Positions 52,064 to 62,491 of a stretch of 64,000 nucleotides of DNA are shown here, in pieces. A program made the translations under genes and the position numbers. Source of the stretch: Halomonas halmophila (lineage in GTDB: Bacteria; Pseudomonadota; Gammaproteobacteria; Pseudomonadales; Halomonadaceae); NCBI RefSeq assembly GCF_006540005.1, contig NZ_BJOC01000015.1, positions 1-64,000 of the forward strand, written 5' to 3'. Every line of letters begins with the position of its first letter. Position 1 is the first letter of the stretch. Below the pieces are notes generated by a model. That model was not told the origin of the DNA, searched no databases, and saw only the letters and a list, made by a program, of their open reading frames with translations.

Positions 52064-52830
52064 TGGCGAGCCTCGAGACCCATGAGCTGCTCATCGATGT
52101 GCCGGGCCGCGCCGCCGGCCGTTGCCTCGACCTGCAGATGAAGCCGGGAGAGCGGTGGGGCGTGCTGGGGCCCAATGGCGCCGGCAAGACGACCTTGCTG
52201 CATACACTGGCAGGTTTGCGGCCGGCACGCGCCGGCGAGGTATGGCTCGACCAGCGGGCGCTCGCGCGCTGGCGACGCCGCGAGTTGGCGCGATGGCTGG
52301 GCGTGGTCTTTCAGGAGCATCACGACGACTTCCCCGCCACGGTCATGGAAACCGCCATGATCGGCCGGCATCCCTATCTCTCCCCCTGGCAGCGCGAAAG
52401 CGGGGAGGATCTGGCTATCGCTCGGGAGGCCCTGCGTCGCTTTGACCTTGATCACCTCGCCTCACGCCTGGTGTCGACGCTTTCCGGCGGTGAGCGCCAA
52501 CGCGTCAGCCTGGCCACGGTGCTGACCCAGGCACCCCGCTGGTGGCTGGTCGATGAACCGACCAATCATCTCGACCTGCATCACCAGGTGGCGATCATGA
52601 GCCTGCTCGAGGAGCAGGCCAGCGCCGGGTGCGGCGTGGTGATGTGCCTGCATGACCTCAACCTGGCGGCGCGCTGGTGCAGCCACCTGTTGCTGCTGTA
52701 TCCCGATGGCGAGGCCTGCTGGGGTCCTGTCGAAGAGATGCTGGAGCTCACCGCGCTCGAGCGGCTCTATGACCAGCCACTGACCCGAGTCGAAGTGGAA
52801 GGAGCACCAGTCTTCGTGCCGCGTCGTTGA
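52063..52830 (+). CDS. btuD: Cobalamin ABC transporter ATP-binding protein
   Basis: ATPase of 255 residues. Walker A GPNGAGKTTLL is near residue 37, the Q-loop in GVVFQEHHDD, the signature LSGGERQRVSLATVL near 140 and Walker B WWLVDEPTNHLDL near 160, with the switch MCLHDLNLAARW. It shares one base with the btuC stop (TGATG). The frame is open far upstream inside btuC, but only this ATG gives the family start. Confidence 0.92.
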   Translation: MASLETHELLIDVPGRAAGRCLDLQMKPGERWGVLGPNGAGKTTLLHTLAGLRPARAGEVWLDQRALARWRRRELARWLGVVFQEHHDDFPATVMETAMIGRHPYLSPWQRESGEDLAIAREALRRFDLDHLASRLVSTLSGGERQRVSLATVLTQAPRWWLVDEPTNHLDLHHQVAIMSLLEEQASAGCGVVMCLHDLNLAARWCSHLLLLYPDGEACWGPVEEMLELTALERLYDQPLTRVEVEGAPVFVPRR

Positions 52831-52861
52831 TGATTTATCCGCAACAGAAGAGGGAGGCCCC

Positions 52862-53476
52862 ATGAGCCGTCGACCCGATGTCGATTCAGAACGCCATGCG
52901 CAGCGTATGGCCCACAAGCAACGCATCATGAACGAACGCATTGCCGCTGCGGACAAGGAGCAGGGTGTCTTGCTGGTGCTCACCGGCCCGGGCAAGGGCA
53001 AGAGCAGTTCTGGCTTCGGCATGATGGCTCGGGCGCTGGGCCATGGCATGCAGGTGGGCGTGGTGCAGTTCATCAAGGGCGCCTTCAGTACCGGAGAAGA
53101 GGCGTTCTTCCGCAACTTGCCGGGCGTGGACTACCACGTCATGGGCGAGGGCTATACCTGGGATACACAGGATCGCGAACGTGACGTGGATGCCGCCGCA
53201 GCGGCCTGGGAAGAGGCGCGACGCATGCTGGTCGACCCAGAGTATGCGTTGGTGCTGCTCGACGAGCTCAATATTGCCCTGCACCAGGGTTATCTGGAGC
53301 TGGATCAGGTGCTCGATGACCTACAGGCGCGTCCGGCCATGCAGCATGTCGTGGTCACCGGCCGTTACGCACCCGAGGCGTTGATCGAGATGGCCGATAC
53401 CGTGACCGAGATGAAGGTCGTCAAGCACGCCTTCAAGGAGCAGGGGGTCAAGGCGCAGAAGGGCGTGGAACTCTAA
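52862..53476 (+). CDS. cobO: Cob(I)yrinic acid a,c-diamide adenosyltransferase
   Basis: Corrinoid adenosyltransferase (CobA/BtuR/CobO class) of 204 residues that adds the adenosyl ligand to imported or precursor corrinoids. The nucleotide loop GPGKGKSSSGFGMMARALGHGM near residue 40, VGVVQFIKGAF, and LVLLDELNIALHQGYL near 135 are diagnostic. The N-terminal helix AQRMAHKQRIMNERI is typical. It lies between btuD and cobQ, so the riboswitch upstream probably controls it. Confidence 0.94.
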   Translation: MSRRPDVDSERHAQRMAHKQRIMNERIAAADKEQGVLLVLTGPGKGKSSSGFGMMARALGHGMQVGVVQFIKGAFSTGEEAFFRNLPGVDYHVMGEGYTWDTQDRERDVDAAAAAWEEARRMLVDPEYALVLLDELNIALHQGYLELDQVLDDLQARPAMQHVVVTGRYAPEALIEMADTVTEMKVVKHAFKEQGVKAQKGVEL

Positions 53477-53479
53477 CCG

Positions 53480-54955
53480 ATGGCAACCCTGATGATCCAG
53501 GGCACTACCTCGGATGCCGGCAAGAGCACCTTGGTGGCGGGACTCTGCCGACTGCTTGCCCGGCGAGGCGTGTCGGTGGCGCCCTTCAAGCCCCAGAACA
53601 TGGCGCTGAACAGCGCCGTGACGCCGGAGGGTGGCGAGATCGGACGCTCCACGGCATTACAGGCGGTGGCTTGCAGCATCGCCCCCCATGCCGACATGAA
53701 TCCGGTATTGCTCAAACCGGAGACCGACCGCGGCGCCCAGGTGATTCTCGATGGTCGGGTGTACGGCCACATGGAAGCGCTGGACTATCACGCCTTCAAG
53801 CGCCAGGCCCGCGAGACGGTGCTGGCGGCCTGGGAACGACTGACGGGCCGCTACGACCTGGTGATCGCCGAAGGCGCTGGCAGCCCCGCCGAGATCAACC
53901 TGCGCCATGACGATATCGCCAATATGGGCTTTGCCGAGGCGGTGGGTTGCCCGGTGTGGCTGGTGGCCGATATCGACCGCGGCGGTGTCTTCGCTCAGTT
54001 GGTGGGGACGCTCGAGCTACTGAGTGAATCCGAACGGGCGCGTACCCGAGGCATCATCATCAATCGCTTTCGCGGCGACATCTCGCTGCTCGATCCGGGG
54101 CTCGACTGGCTGACCGAGCGCACCGGCAAGCCAGTGCTGGGCGTGCTGCCGCATCTGAATGGTCTGCTGCTGGATGCCGAGGACGGGCTTGGCCTCACCG
54201 CGAGCGCTGCCGAAACGCCGGGGCTCAGGGTTGTGGTACCGGCGCTGCCACGGATCAGCAATCACACCGACCTGGATGCGTTACGCCTGCACTCGCGAAT
54301 CGAGCTGATCCTGGTCGGGCCGGGGCGGCCGATTCCGCCAGCCGACGTCATCCTGCTGCCCGGCAGCAAGAGTACCGTCAGCGATCTGGCCTGGCTGCGC
54401 CGCGAAGGTTGGGAAGCGGTCATCCGGCGGCATCTTCGCTATGGGGGGCGGGTACTCGGCATTTGCGGCGGTTTCCAGATGCTCGGCGAAGTGATCGACG
54501 ATCCGGAGGGTCTCGAGGGGGAAGCCGGCAGTGTGCCGGGTCTGGGTCTGCTGTCGATGCGCACCCGGATGGTGGGCGGCAAGCAGCTGCGCAATGTGCG
54601 AGGTACTCTCCTGGACACCCCGGCCGGTGAAGACGTGGCGGTGAGCGGCTACGAGATTCACAACGGCGTCAGCCAAGGGCCGGCACTAGCTCGGCCGTTG
54701 CTCGACCTCGATGGTCGGCTGGATGGTGCGGTGAGCGAGGACGGTCGGGTCCTGGGCACGTATCTGCATGGGCTCTTTGACGAGGCCGCAGCGGCCGATG
54801 CCATTCTGGCGCGCTTGGGGCTCGAGGGTGAGGCCGTCGGGGTGAATCTGGCTGCGCATCGCGAGACACAGCTCGACCGGTTGGCCGATGCCCTCGAGGC
54901 TAGCCTGGACCCGTCCGCCATCGCTGACCTGACCGACGCGCGACATCAGACGTGA
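53480..54955 (+). CDS. cobQ: Cobyric acid synthase
   Basis: Amidotransferase of 491 residues that amidates four carboxylates of adenosylcobyrinic acid a,c-diamide with glutamine. The N-terminal synthetase domain has [26 protein letters not shown] and [14 protein letters not shown]. The C-terminal GATase-like domain has [11 protein letters not shown] (Cys) and GTYLHGLFD (His). It is the last gene of the btu run and ends 11 bases before the convergent ugpQ. Its presence implies that some corrinoid before cobyric acid is used or made elsewhere in the genome. Confidence 0.94.
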   Translation: MATLMIQGTTSDAGKSTLVAGLCRLLARRGVSVAPFKPQNMALNSAVTPEGGEIGRSTALQAVACSIAPHADMNPVLLKPETDRGAQVILDGRVYGHMEALDYHAFKRQARETVLAAWERLTGRYDLVIAEGAGSPAEINLRHDDIANMGFAEAVGCPVWLVADIDRGGVFAQLVGTLELLSESERARTRGIIINRFRGDISLLDPGLDWLTERTGKPVLGVLPHLNGLLLDAEDGLGLTASAAETPGLRVVVPALPRISNHTDLDALRLHSRIELILVGPGRPIPPADVILLPGSKSTVSDLAWLRREGWEAVIRRHLRYGGRVLGICGGFQMLGEVIDDPEGLEGEAGSVPGLGLLSMRTRMVGGKQLRNVRGTLLDTPAGEDVAVSGYEIHNGVSQGPALARPLLDLDGRLDGAVSEDGRVLGTYLHGLFDEAAAADAILARLGLEGEAVGVNLAAHRETQLDRLADALEASLDPSAIADLTDARHQT

Positions 54956-54966
54956 CAGATATTCCG

Positions 54967-55697
54967 TCAGGCATGGGCCTCGAAACGCGTCGGGTCGTCG
55001 CTGATCACGCCGCTGACGCCCCATTGCCAGCGTGACGCGAAGGCGAGGGGGTCGTTGGCGGTGTAGCACAGCAAGGGGTAGCCCGCCCGGGTGATCTCGC
55101 CAGCCCGGGCGGCCCGCAGGCGCCGCCAGTCGGTGTGCACCGTGTAAGCGTCGATGGCCTCGCAGCGACTGGCCCAGTCTCTCGGTACACGCTCGAGCAA
55201 TAAACCGAGTGGCAGGCAGTCGGGGCGCGCATGGCGGCGTGCGTGGTCCAGGGCTCTGGCGTCAAAGGAAGAGACAATCAAGCGTGCGACGGGCTGGGCT
55301 TCGAGAAGGACTGGCAGGACACCTTCGACCAGTGCCTTGGGGTCGCGGCCGCGATTGACCTTGAGCTCCAGATTGAGGCCCATGTCGAGCTCATCGAGCA
55401 GTTCCAGCATCTGCACCAGGCTGGCCATGGGCTCGCCGGCGAAGGCCTCGCCGAACCAGCCGCCGGCATCCAGCCGCTTGGCCTCGGCGAGCGTCAGATC
55501 ACCGAGGCGACCGCGGCCGTCGCTGCAGCGCCTGACGTCATGGTCGTGCCAGATCACCGGCGTGCCGTCGCCCAGCAGCTGGACATCGAGCTCCACCCAG
55601 TCGATGCCGGCGTCGTGGGCCGCGCGTACGGCCGCCAGGGTGTTTTCCGGCGCCTGTGCCGAGAGACCGCGATGGGCGATCAGGCGTGGGGCATGGG

Positions 55698-55701
<4 letters not shown>
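54967..55701 (-). CDS. ugpQ: Glycerophosphodiester phosphodiesterase
   Basis: GDPD-family enzyme of 244 residues, cytoplasmic, hydrolysing glycerophosphodiesters to glycerol-3-phosphate. The motifs are IAHRGLSAQAPENTL (catalytic His-Arg), WVELDVQLLGDGTPVIWHDHDV (acidic metal ligands and His), and LNLELKVN. It lies at the end of ugpB-A-E-C-Q, overlapping ugpC by four bases, as in E. coli. No signal peptide is visible, which fits UgpQ rather than GlpQ. Confidence 0.94.
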
Positions 55702-56792
<1,091 letters not shown>

Positions 56793-56819
56793 GGGGGTGC
56801 GATCCATCCAGTCATAGGG

Positions 56820-57665
56820 TTATTTCTCGGCATCGACCAGGCCTTTCACGAAATAGCGCTGCATCAGCACGATGACCGCCACCGGCGGCAGCATGGCCAG
56901 CAGGGCGGTGGCCATCACGGCCTGCCAGGGCACCAGGTTGTCCGCCGAGGACAACAGGCGCTTGAGGCTGACGACGATGGTCATGTAGTCCGATTCGGTG
57001 GTGATCAGCAATGGCCAAAGATACTGGTTCCAGCCGTAGAGGAACATGATCACGAACAGTGCCGCGATATTGGTCTTCGACAACGGCAGCAGGATGTCCT
57101 TGAGGAACCGCCAGGGGCCGGCGCCATCCACGCGTGCCGCCTCGAGCAGGTCCGGGGGAACCGTCATGTAGAACTGGCGGAACAGGAAGGTGGCGGTGGC
57201 GCTGGCGATCAGCGGCAGGATGAGTCCGGCATAGGAATTCAGCAGGTTGAGGTCGGCGGCGATCTTGTAGGTCGGCATGATGCGGACCTCCACCGGCAGC
57301 ATCAGGGTGATGAAGATCAGCCAGAAACACAGCCGCCGCAGCGGGAAGCGAAAGAAGACGATGGCATAGGCGGCGAGGATGGCAATGACGATCTTGCCGC
57401 AGGCGATGCCCAGGGCCATGACCGTGGAGTTGAACAACAGCCGCGCGACATCGGTGCCCAGCCGGGCCACCGGCTCGCTGAGAATGGCGCGAAAGTTGTC
57501 CAGCCCCTGGTCGCCGAACCACAACGGGGCCGTGCCCGTGTACAGCGCAGCCTGGTCGTGCGTGGCCGCGGTAATGGCCAGCCAGACCGGCAGGCAGAAG
57601 GCGATCAGGGCCAGGATCAGCAGCACATGGCTGGCAATGTCGAGGCCGGGGCGGCGATAGCGCAT
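56820..57665 (-). CDS. ugpE: Glycerol-3-phosphate ABC transporter permease UgpE
   Basis: Permease of 281 residues with six hydrophobic helices. MLPVEVRIMPTYKIAADLNLLNSYAGLILPLIASATATFLF and LLEAARVDGAGPWRFLKDILLPL, the conserved EAA loop, are MalG-type features. It lies between ugpA (18 bases) and ugpC (27 bases). It pairs with UgpA to form the heterodimeric channel. Confidence 0.93.
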   Translation of the reverse strand: MRYRRPGLDIASHVLLILALIAFCLPVWLAITAATHDQAALYTGTAPLWFGDQGLDNFRAILSEPVARLGTDVARLLFNSTVMALGIACGKIVIAILAAYAIVFFRFPLRRLCFWLIFITLMLPVEVRIMPTYKIAADLNLLNSYAGLILPLIASATATFLFRQFYMTVPPDLLEAARVDGAGPWRFLKDILLPLSKTNIAALFVIMFLYGWNQYLWPLLITTESDYMTIVVSLKRLLSSADNLVPWQAVMATALLAMLPPVAVIVLMQRYFVKGLVDAEK

Positions 57666-57683
57666 CGTGAAGCTTCTCCGAAA

Positions 57684-58559
57684 TCAGTACTGGACCTTGC
57701 GTTCGAGATAGCGGAATTGCAGCAGGGTGAGCAGCCCCACCAGCAGCATCAACAATACCGACTGGGCCGCGCTGGAACCCAGGTCATAGCCGATGAAGCC
57801 GTCTTCATACACCTTGTAGACCAGGGTGCGTGTCGCGCCGCCGGGCCCGCCCGCCGTGGTCGCGTCGATGGTACCGAAGGTCTCGAAGAAGGCGTAGACA
57901 CTGTTCATGACCAGCAGGAAGAAACTGGTCGGTGACAACAGCGGAAAGGTGATCGTCCAGAAGCGTCGCCAGGGACCGGCGTTGTCGATGGCCGCCGCTT
58001 CCAGCAGGCTCTTCGGAATGGCCTGAAGCCCGGCCAAGAAGAACACGAAGTTGTAACTCATCTGCTTCCAGATCGAGGCCATGATCACCAGTGCCATGGC
58101 CTGCCCGCCGTTGAGCTGATGGTTCCAGTCGATGCCCATGGCACCCAGCCAGGCGCTGACCAGGCCGAGTTCCGGGTCCAGCATGAACACCCACAACACA
58201 CCCGCCACGGCAGGTGCCACGGCATAGGGCCAGATCAGCAGCGTCTTGTAGCCATGAGCGCCCTTGATGACCCGGTCGGCGAGAACCGCCAGCAGCAGTG
58301 CCAGGGCCATGGCCCCCAACGCCACGCTGATGCTGAACGTCACGGTGGTGCCGAGTGCACGATAGTATTCTGCCGAGCCGAGAACCCGGGTGAAGTTCTC
58401 GAAGGCCACGAAGGCGCGGCCAAGGCCGAAGGGGTCCTGGACATAGAAGGCCTGAATGACGGCCTGAAACGCGGGCCAGAAGAAAAATATCGCGACGATG
58501 GCCAGCTGTGGGGAGAGGAGCAGCCAGGGGGTGAGGCGGTGACGTTGAAAGGTCGCCAT
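57684..58559 (-). CDS. ugpA: Glycerol-3-phosphate ABC transporter permease UgpA
   Basis: Permease of 291 residues with about six helices. FWPAFQAVIQAFYVQDPFG near the start, AVAPAVAGVLWVFMLDPELGLVSAWLGAMGIDWN and the EAA loop SLLEAAAIDNAGPWRRFW are typical of UgpA. It is the first permease gene after ugpB, with 69 bases between them that hold a hairpin. Confidence 0.93.
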   Translation of the reverse strand: MATFQRHRLTPWLLLSPQLAIVAIFFFWPAFQAVIQAFYVQDPFGLGRAFVAFENFTRVLGSAEYYRALGTTVTFSISVALGAMALALLLAVLADRVIKGAHGYKTLLIWPYAVAPAVAGVLWVFMLDPELGLVSAWLGAMGIDWNHQLNGGQAMALVIMASIWKQMSYNFVFFLAGLQAIPKSLLEAAAIDNAGPWRRFWTITFPLLSPTSFFLLVMNSVYAFFETFGTIDATTAGGPGGATRTLVYKVYEDGFIGYDLGSSAAQSVLLMLLVGLLTLLQFRYLERKVQY

Positions 58560-58575
58560 GATCGTCCGTTACCGA

Positions 58576-58615
58576 GAAAGAGAAAACGCCGGAACGCCCG
58601 AGGGGCGCTCCGGCG
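58576..58615 (-). terminator. Intercistronic hairpin between ugpB and ugpA
   Basis: Arms CGCCGGA plus CGCCC and partners (58587-58615, one mismatch) with a TTTTCTCTTTCT tail on the minus strand. It follows ugpB directly, so it may end part of the transcription and keep the binding protein in excess over the permeases. Confidence 0.65.
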
Positions 58616-58628
58616 CGCGACCGGGTGA

Positions 58629-59948
58629 TCAGCCGTTGGCTTGCTGGAAGCGCTTCAACAGCTCGTTGCTGCGGCGAACGGCTTCATCCAGGCCTTCCTG
58701 GACGCCGACATCGCCGTTGAATATCTTCTCCAGTTGCTCTTCGATGGTGGCGCGAATCTGCGGCATGTTGCCCAGGCGCAGGCCCTTGGAGTTTTCCGTC
58801 GGCGTGACACCGGTCATTTGCTCGATAGCGACGGCGCTGCCCGGATTGGCTTCATAAAAGCCCTGTTCCTTGCCGAGGTCGTAAGCCGCCTGGGTGATCG
58901 GCAGGTAGCCGGAGAACTGGTGCCAGTCGGCCTGGACTTCAGCCGATGACAGGTAGTCGAAGAACTCGGCGACGCCCTGATAGACCTTGTCGCTGTGGCC
59001 TTCGAGGACCCACAGCGAGGCCCCGCCGATGATGCTGTTCTGCGGTGTCTCGATGACTTCGCTGGAGTAGGGCAGGGGCTCCACGGAGAACTCGAAGCCT
59101 TCGGCATTGGAGCGCACACCGGCCAGCGAGGCGGAGGAGGCCATCAGCATGGCGCAGCGGCCGGTGTAGAATGAGGGCGCAGCCTCGTCGAAGCGACCTC
59201 CGTAAGCGAAGCGGCCATCTTCCTGCCAGTTGGCCAGACGCTGGATGTGGTCGACCGCTGCGGTTTCATTGATCTTGAGGCGGGCATCCAGGCCACCGAA
59301 GCCGTTCTGCTCGGTGGCGAAGGGGATGTCATGACGGGCGGAGAAGTTCTCGAGCTGGATCCAGGACGGCCAGGTGGTGGTCATGCCACATTCGGCGGCG
59401 CCGGACTCGACAATGGTGCCCAGTGCCTCGCCCAGGCCTTCCCAGGTGGCCGGCATTTCTTCCACGCCGGCCTCGGCCATGATGTCGCGATTGACATAGA
59501 CCACTGGGGTCGAGGAATTGAAGGGCATGGACAGCATCTTGCCGTCGGAGGTGGTGTAGTACCCCGTGACGGCCGACAGGAAGGCATCCGGGTTGAAATC
59601 CTGGTCCGACTCGGCCATCAGCTCATGGACCGGCACGATGGCGCCCTTGGCGTTCATCATGGTGGCCGTGCCGACTTCATAGATCTGCACGATGGCCGGC
59701 GCCTCGTTGGCACGGAAGGCGGCAATGGCGCTGGTCATGGTTTCGGAGTAGTTGCCGCGAAACGATGGCTTGACGACGTATTCGTCCTGGGATTCGTTGA
59801 AGTTGGCGGCGATCTCGTTGACCTTGTTGCCCAGCTCTCCGCCCATGGCATGCCACCAGGCGATTTCGGTGGCGCTGTGTGCCGAGAGTGACAGGCCGGC
59901 GGCGGCCATGCCCAGCGTCAGTGCTCCCAGATGATGGATACGCAGCAT
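58629..59948 (-). CDS. ugpB: Glycerol-3-phosphate ABC transporter substrate-binding protein
   Basis: Periplasmic binding protein of 439 residues. The signal peptide ends near SLSAHSATEIAWWHAMGGELGNKVNEIAANFN, which carries the UgpB-type TEIAWWHAMGG start. QSLGSAVAIEQM-like and SKGLRLGNMPQIRATIEEQLEKIFNGD segments occur in the C-terminal part. It is the first and most highly expressed gene of ugp in relatives. A PHO box lies just upstream, so phosphate starvation should induce it. Confidence 0.93.
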   Translation of the reverse strand: MLRIHHLGALTLGMAAAGLSLSAHSATEIAWWHAMGGELGNKVNEIAANFNESQDEYVVKPSFRGNYSETMTSAIAAFRANEAPAIVQIYEVGTATMMNAKGAIVPVHELMAESDQDFNPDAFLSAVTGYYTTSDGKMLSMPFNSSTPVVYVNRDIMAEAGVEEMPATWEGLGEALGTIVESGAAECGMTTTWPSWIQLENFSARHDIPFATEQNGFGGLDARLKINETAAVDHIQRLANWQEDGRFAYGGRFDEAAPSFYTGRCAMLMASSASLAGVRSNAEGFEFSVEPLPYSSEVIETPQNSIIGGASLWVLEGHSDKVYQGVAEFFDYLSSAEVQADWHQFSGYLPITQAAYDLGKEQGFYEANPGSAVAIEQMTGVTPTENSKGLRLGNMPQIRATIEEQLEKIFNGDVGVQEGLDEAVRRSNELLKRFQQANG

Positions 59949-59980
59949 CGGTTTCTCCTTGTCTTGTCGGGTCAGGTTCC

Positions 59981-60015
59981 ATTATCAGACGGGGCTGATG
60001 ACAGTTGCATGAAAG
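59981..60015 (-). promoter_or_regulatory. PHO box and -10 of the ugp operon
   Basis: On the minus strand CTTTCAT, four bases, then CTGTCAT at 59998-60015 agree with the 7-4-7 PhoB box at all but one position of the two repeats. A GATAAT -10 (59981-59986) follows 11 bases later, the normal distance in PhoB-activated promoters. No separate -35 is needed. Confidence 0.85.
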
Positions 60016-60053
60016 TTAGATCATGGTTGTCGGGCACGCCATGCTGCAGATGC

Positions 60054-60150
60054 GAGCTACGAGCTACGAGCTACGAGCTACGAGCTACGAGCTACGAGAT
60101 ACGAGATACGAGATACGAGCTGCGAGAAGCGGGCTGCGAGAAGCGGGCTG
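60054..60150. repeat. Heptamer minisatellite GAGCTAC
   Basis: About fourteen seven-base units: six GAGCTAC, three GAGATAC, then GAGCTGC, GAGAAGC, GGGCTGC, GAGAAGC and GGGCTG-type units. A further pair of CTCGTTTCTCG units lies at about 60166-60190. The array is in the gap between divergent ugpB (-) and a plus-strand gene. The gap (59949-60284, 336 bases) holds no gene; frames through the array encode only seven-residue repeats (ELRATSY). Confidence 0.9.
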
Positions 60151-60284
60151 GGGGTTGCCAACCGCTCGTTTCTCGCCACTCGTTTCTCGAGCGTCGAGCC
60201 GGGGTGAGCGCATGAGCCGGAAGTGCCAAGTGTGGTAGGCTGCGCGGTTTCTAGCGTGGTGAGCGACGGACGAGGGAGAAGTCG

Positions 60285-60857
60285 ATGCGGGTGATGCATA
60301 TCAAGAACGAGGCGCAGCGCGAGGCCTGCCTGGCGCGGTTGTGCGCGGAAGTCTACGGCCATCAGGCGGGGCTGGCGCCGCTGTCGGTATTTGCCGGTGT
60401 GCTGGGCGTGTTGATCAAGCAGGAGGCGGCGCGCGTGCTGGCGCTGGTCGATGACGACGCTCGGCCGATTGCGCTGGCGCTGCTGGCGATGGATGAAACG
60501 GGCCAGAGCATGAACGTCATGCAGGTCGCCTCGCTCGTCGAGGCGGACGGCACCGACCCCGGCATGCGGCTGATCGCCGAGCTGGCAAGCCGCGCACCGC
60601 TGCGCGTCGACGCCATCAACGAGGCCCAGCAGCAACGCTTCGAAGCGGCCGGCATCACGCGCTGGCTGGATGGCAAGAGCGGCGTGCGCATCGGCCTCGG
60701 GCCCAAGCATCCGACCCGTGACCTCAGTGATCTGCCCCGCACCCTGACGGTGGACGAGCAGGCCGTGGCGCAATCCTTCAAGCGTGACCCCAAGGCCTTC
60801 GAGGACTACAAGCGCCGATTCATCCGTGGCCTGGAGTCCTTTCCCGCCACGCTGTGA
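60285..60857 (+). CDS. Protein of unknown function
   Basis: Cytoplasmic protein of 190 residues. Residues 1-135 look like a weak GNAT-type alpha/beta fold (ARVLALVDDDARPIALALLAMDETGQSMNVMQVASLVEAD, then GMRLIAELASRAPLRVDAIN), but the acetyl-CoA loop Q/RxxGxG/A is not clear. It continues GVRIGLGPKHPTRDLSDLP and a C-terminal helix. GGGAGAAG before the ATG supports translation. The last base is three bases from the azurin stop on the opposite strand. I do not recognise the family. Confidence 0.6.
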   Translation: MRVMHIKNEAQREACLARLCAEVYGHQAGLAPLSVFAGVLGVLIKQEAARVLALVDDDARPIALALLAMDETGQSMNVMQVASLVEADGTDPGMRLIAELASRAPLRVDAINEAQQQRFEAAGITRWLDGKSGVRIGLGPKHPTRDLSDLPRTLTVDEQAVAQSFKRDPKAFEDYKRRFIRGLESFPATL

Positions 60858-60860
60858 GCG

Positions 60861-61325
60861 TCATTCCTGGACCCGGAAGCTGCCCTGCATGGACGCGAAG
60901 TGCCCGGGGAAGGAACAGAAGAAGGTCAGGTCACGCCCTACCAACCCCGCGGTGTCAAAGGTGATGCGCGTGCTCTCGCCGCCGCCGATGACCTCGGTGG
61001 CGGCGATCACCCGGTCGTCCCCCTCCGGTAGATAGTCGGCATCCGGGCCGGCTCGCATGCCGTCCATGGCCAGTGCCTGGGCATCCGCCGTGGCCGCCAG
61101 TACCCAGTTGTGCCCCATGGCATCGGCGGGCATCGAGCCCGTGTGTTCCAGCGTCAGGGAGACGCTGTCGCAACTGGCCGGCACGCTCAGCGAGTCGCGG
61201 TCGAACTGCAACTGGTCGTTGCTCTCGATGGTCAGCTGGCAGGCGTCGTCACTGGCCAGCACCGGTGTGCCGAGCAGGCCGGCGGCCAGGCCGGCAGTCG
61301 CCAGTAGTCCCTTGAGTATCGTCAT
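60861..61325 (-). CDS. azu: Azurin-family blue copper protein
   Basis: Periplasmic electron carrier of 154 residues. The signal peptide ends at VLAS (about 24). The mature part starts DDACQLTIESNDQLQFD with Cys29, which pairs with Cys52. The copper ligands are His72 (MGHNW), Cys137 and His142 (FFCSFPGHF) and Met146. The conserved WVLAATAD and GPDADYLPEGDDRVIA segments follow the azurin pattern. ATG 61325 follows GAGG. It converges on the unknown gene and probably receives or gives electrons in respiration or stress. Confidence 0.93.
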   Translation of the reverse strand: MTILKGLLATAGLAAGLLGTPVLASDDACQLTIESNDQLQFDRDSLSVPASCDSVSLTLEHTGSMPADAMGHNWVLAATADAQALAMDGMRAGPDADYLPEGDDRVIAATEVIGGGESTRITFDTAGLVGRDLTFFCSFPGHFASMQGSFRVQE

Positions 61326-61498
61326 GAGTGCCTCGTGTCTCACTTGGTGAATATCCCCTCGGACACCATGATAACGTCCTGGTTGCGTTTGTCCTGCGCG
61401 ACATGCTGGACATGGCCTCGCCAGTGCCGGCTTGACCCGGCGTTCGTCAAGCGATTGACTGATCTGTACAAACAGTTAGCCAATCAAGGAATTCGCTC

Positions 61499-62476
61499 AT
61501 GGCACAGCGTATCGAGTTTTCGCAAACGGGTGGCCCCGAGGTGCTGCAACTGGTCGAGACCTCCGTTGCCGCCCCGGGGGCGGGCGAAGTGTGTGTTCGA
61601 CATCATGCCGTCGGCCTGAACTTCATCGATATCTATTTTCGTACCGGCCTCTACCCGGCGCCTTCGCTGCCTTCCGGCCTGGGCACCGAGGCAGCCGGTG
61701 TCGTCGAGGCAGTGGGCGAGGGTGTCGAGCATCTGGCCGTCGGCGACCGCGTCGCCTATGCCCAGGGGCCACTGGGCGCCTATGCCGAGGAGCGTGTCAT
61801 TGCCGCGGATCATGTGGTGGCGCTGCCGGATGGCGTCACTTTCGAGACGGCGGCGGCGGCCATGCTCAAGGGGCTGACCGTCCAGTATCTGCTGCGTCAG
61901 ACCTACCCGCTGCAGGGCGGCGAGACCATCCTCTTCCATGCGGCGGCCGGCGGTGTCGGCTCGATCGCCTGCCAATGGGCGAGAGCACTTGGCGTCAAGC
62001 TCATCGGCACGGTCAGTTCCCCGGAGAAGGCGGCGCTGGCCGAGCGCAACGGCGCCTGGGCGACCATCGACTATACCCGCGAGGATGTCGTCGAGCGGGT
62101 GCGCGAACTGACCGCCGGCGAGATGTGCGATGTCGTCTATGACTCGGTGGGCAAGGATACCTGGGAAACCTCGCTGGACTGCCTCAGGAAGCGTGGCCTG
62201 ATGGTCAGCTTCGGCAACGCCTCCGGTCCGGTGGAAGGCGTCAACATCGGCATCCTCAACCAGAAGGGCGCGCTGTACGTGACGCGGCCGAGCCTCAACG
62301 GCTACGCCGATACCCGCGAACGCCTCGAGTCGATGTGTATCGACCTGTTCGCCATGCTGGAAAGCGGCGAGGTGGCCATCGACATCGGTCAACGTTTTCC
62401 GCTGGCCGACGCCGGCAAGGCCCAGCAGGCGCTGGCCGACCGCCAGACCACCGGCTCGACCATTCTGCTGCCCTGA
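61499..62476 (+). CDS. NADPH:quinone reductase (zinc-independent MDR family)
   Basis: Oxidoreductase of 325 residues of the quinone oxidoreductase (Qor) branch. N-terminal GEVCVRHHAVGLNFIDIYFRTGLYP, GLGTEAAGVVEAVGEGVEHLAVGDRVAYAQGPLGAY and the Rossmann loop AAGGVGSIACQWARALGVKLIGTVSS near 145 are typical. No catalytic zinc cysteines are seen. It fits E. coli QorA in length (327). It ends 15 bases before the convergent rpiR-type gene. Confidence 0.9.
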   Translation: MAQRIEFSQTGGPEVLQLVETSVAAPGAGEVCVRHHAVGLNFIDIYFRTGLYPAPSLPSGLGTEAAGVVEAVGEGVEHLAVGDRVAYAQGPLGAYAEERVIAADHVVALPDGVTFETAAAAMLKGLTVQYLLRQTYPLQGGETILFHAAAGGVGSIACQWARALGVKLIGTVSSPEKAALAERNGAWATIDYTREDVVERVRELTAGEMCDVVYDSVGKDTWETSLDCLRKRGLMVSFGNASGPVEGVNIGILNQKGALYVTRPSLNGYADTRERLESMCIDLFAMLESGEVAIDIGQRFPLADAGKAQQALADRQTTGSTILLP

Positions 62477-62491
62477 GGGAGCCCCGGGCGT

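Noticed and set aside
60054..60150. Could the GAGCTAC array be a CRISPR?
   Set aside because: The repeats are seven bases long and directly adjacent with no spacers, and there are no cas genes.
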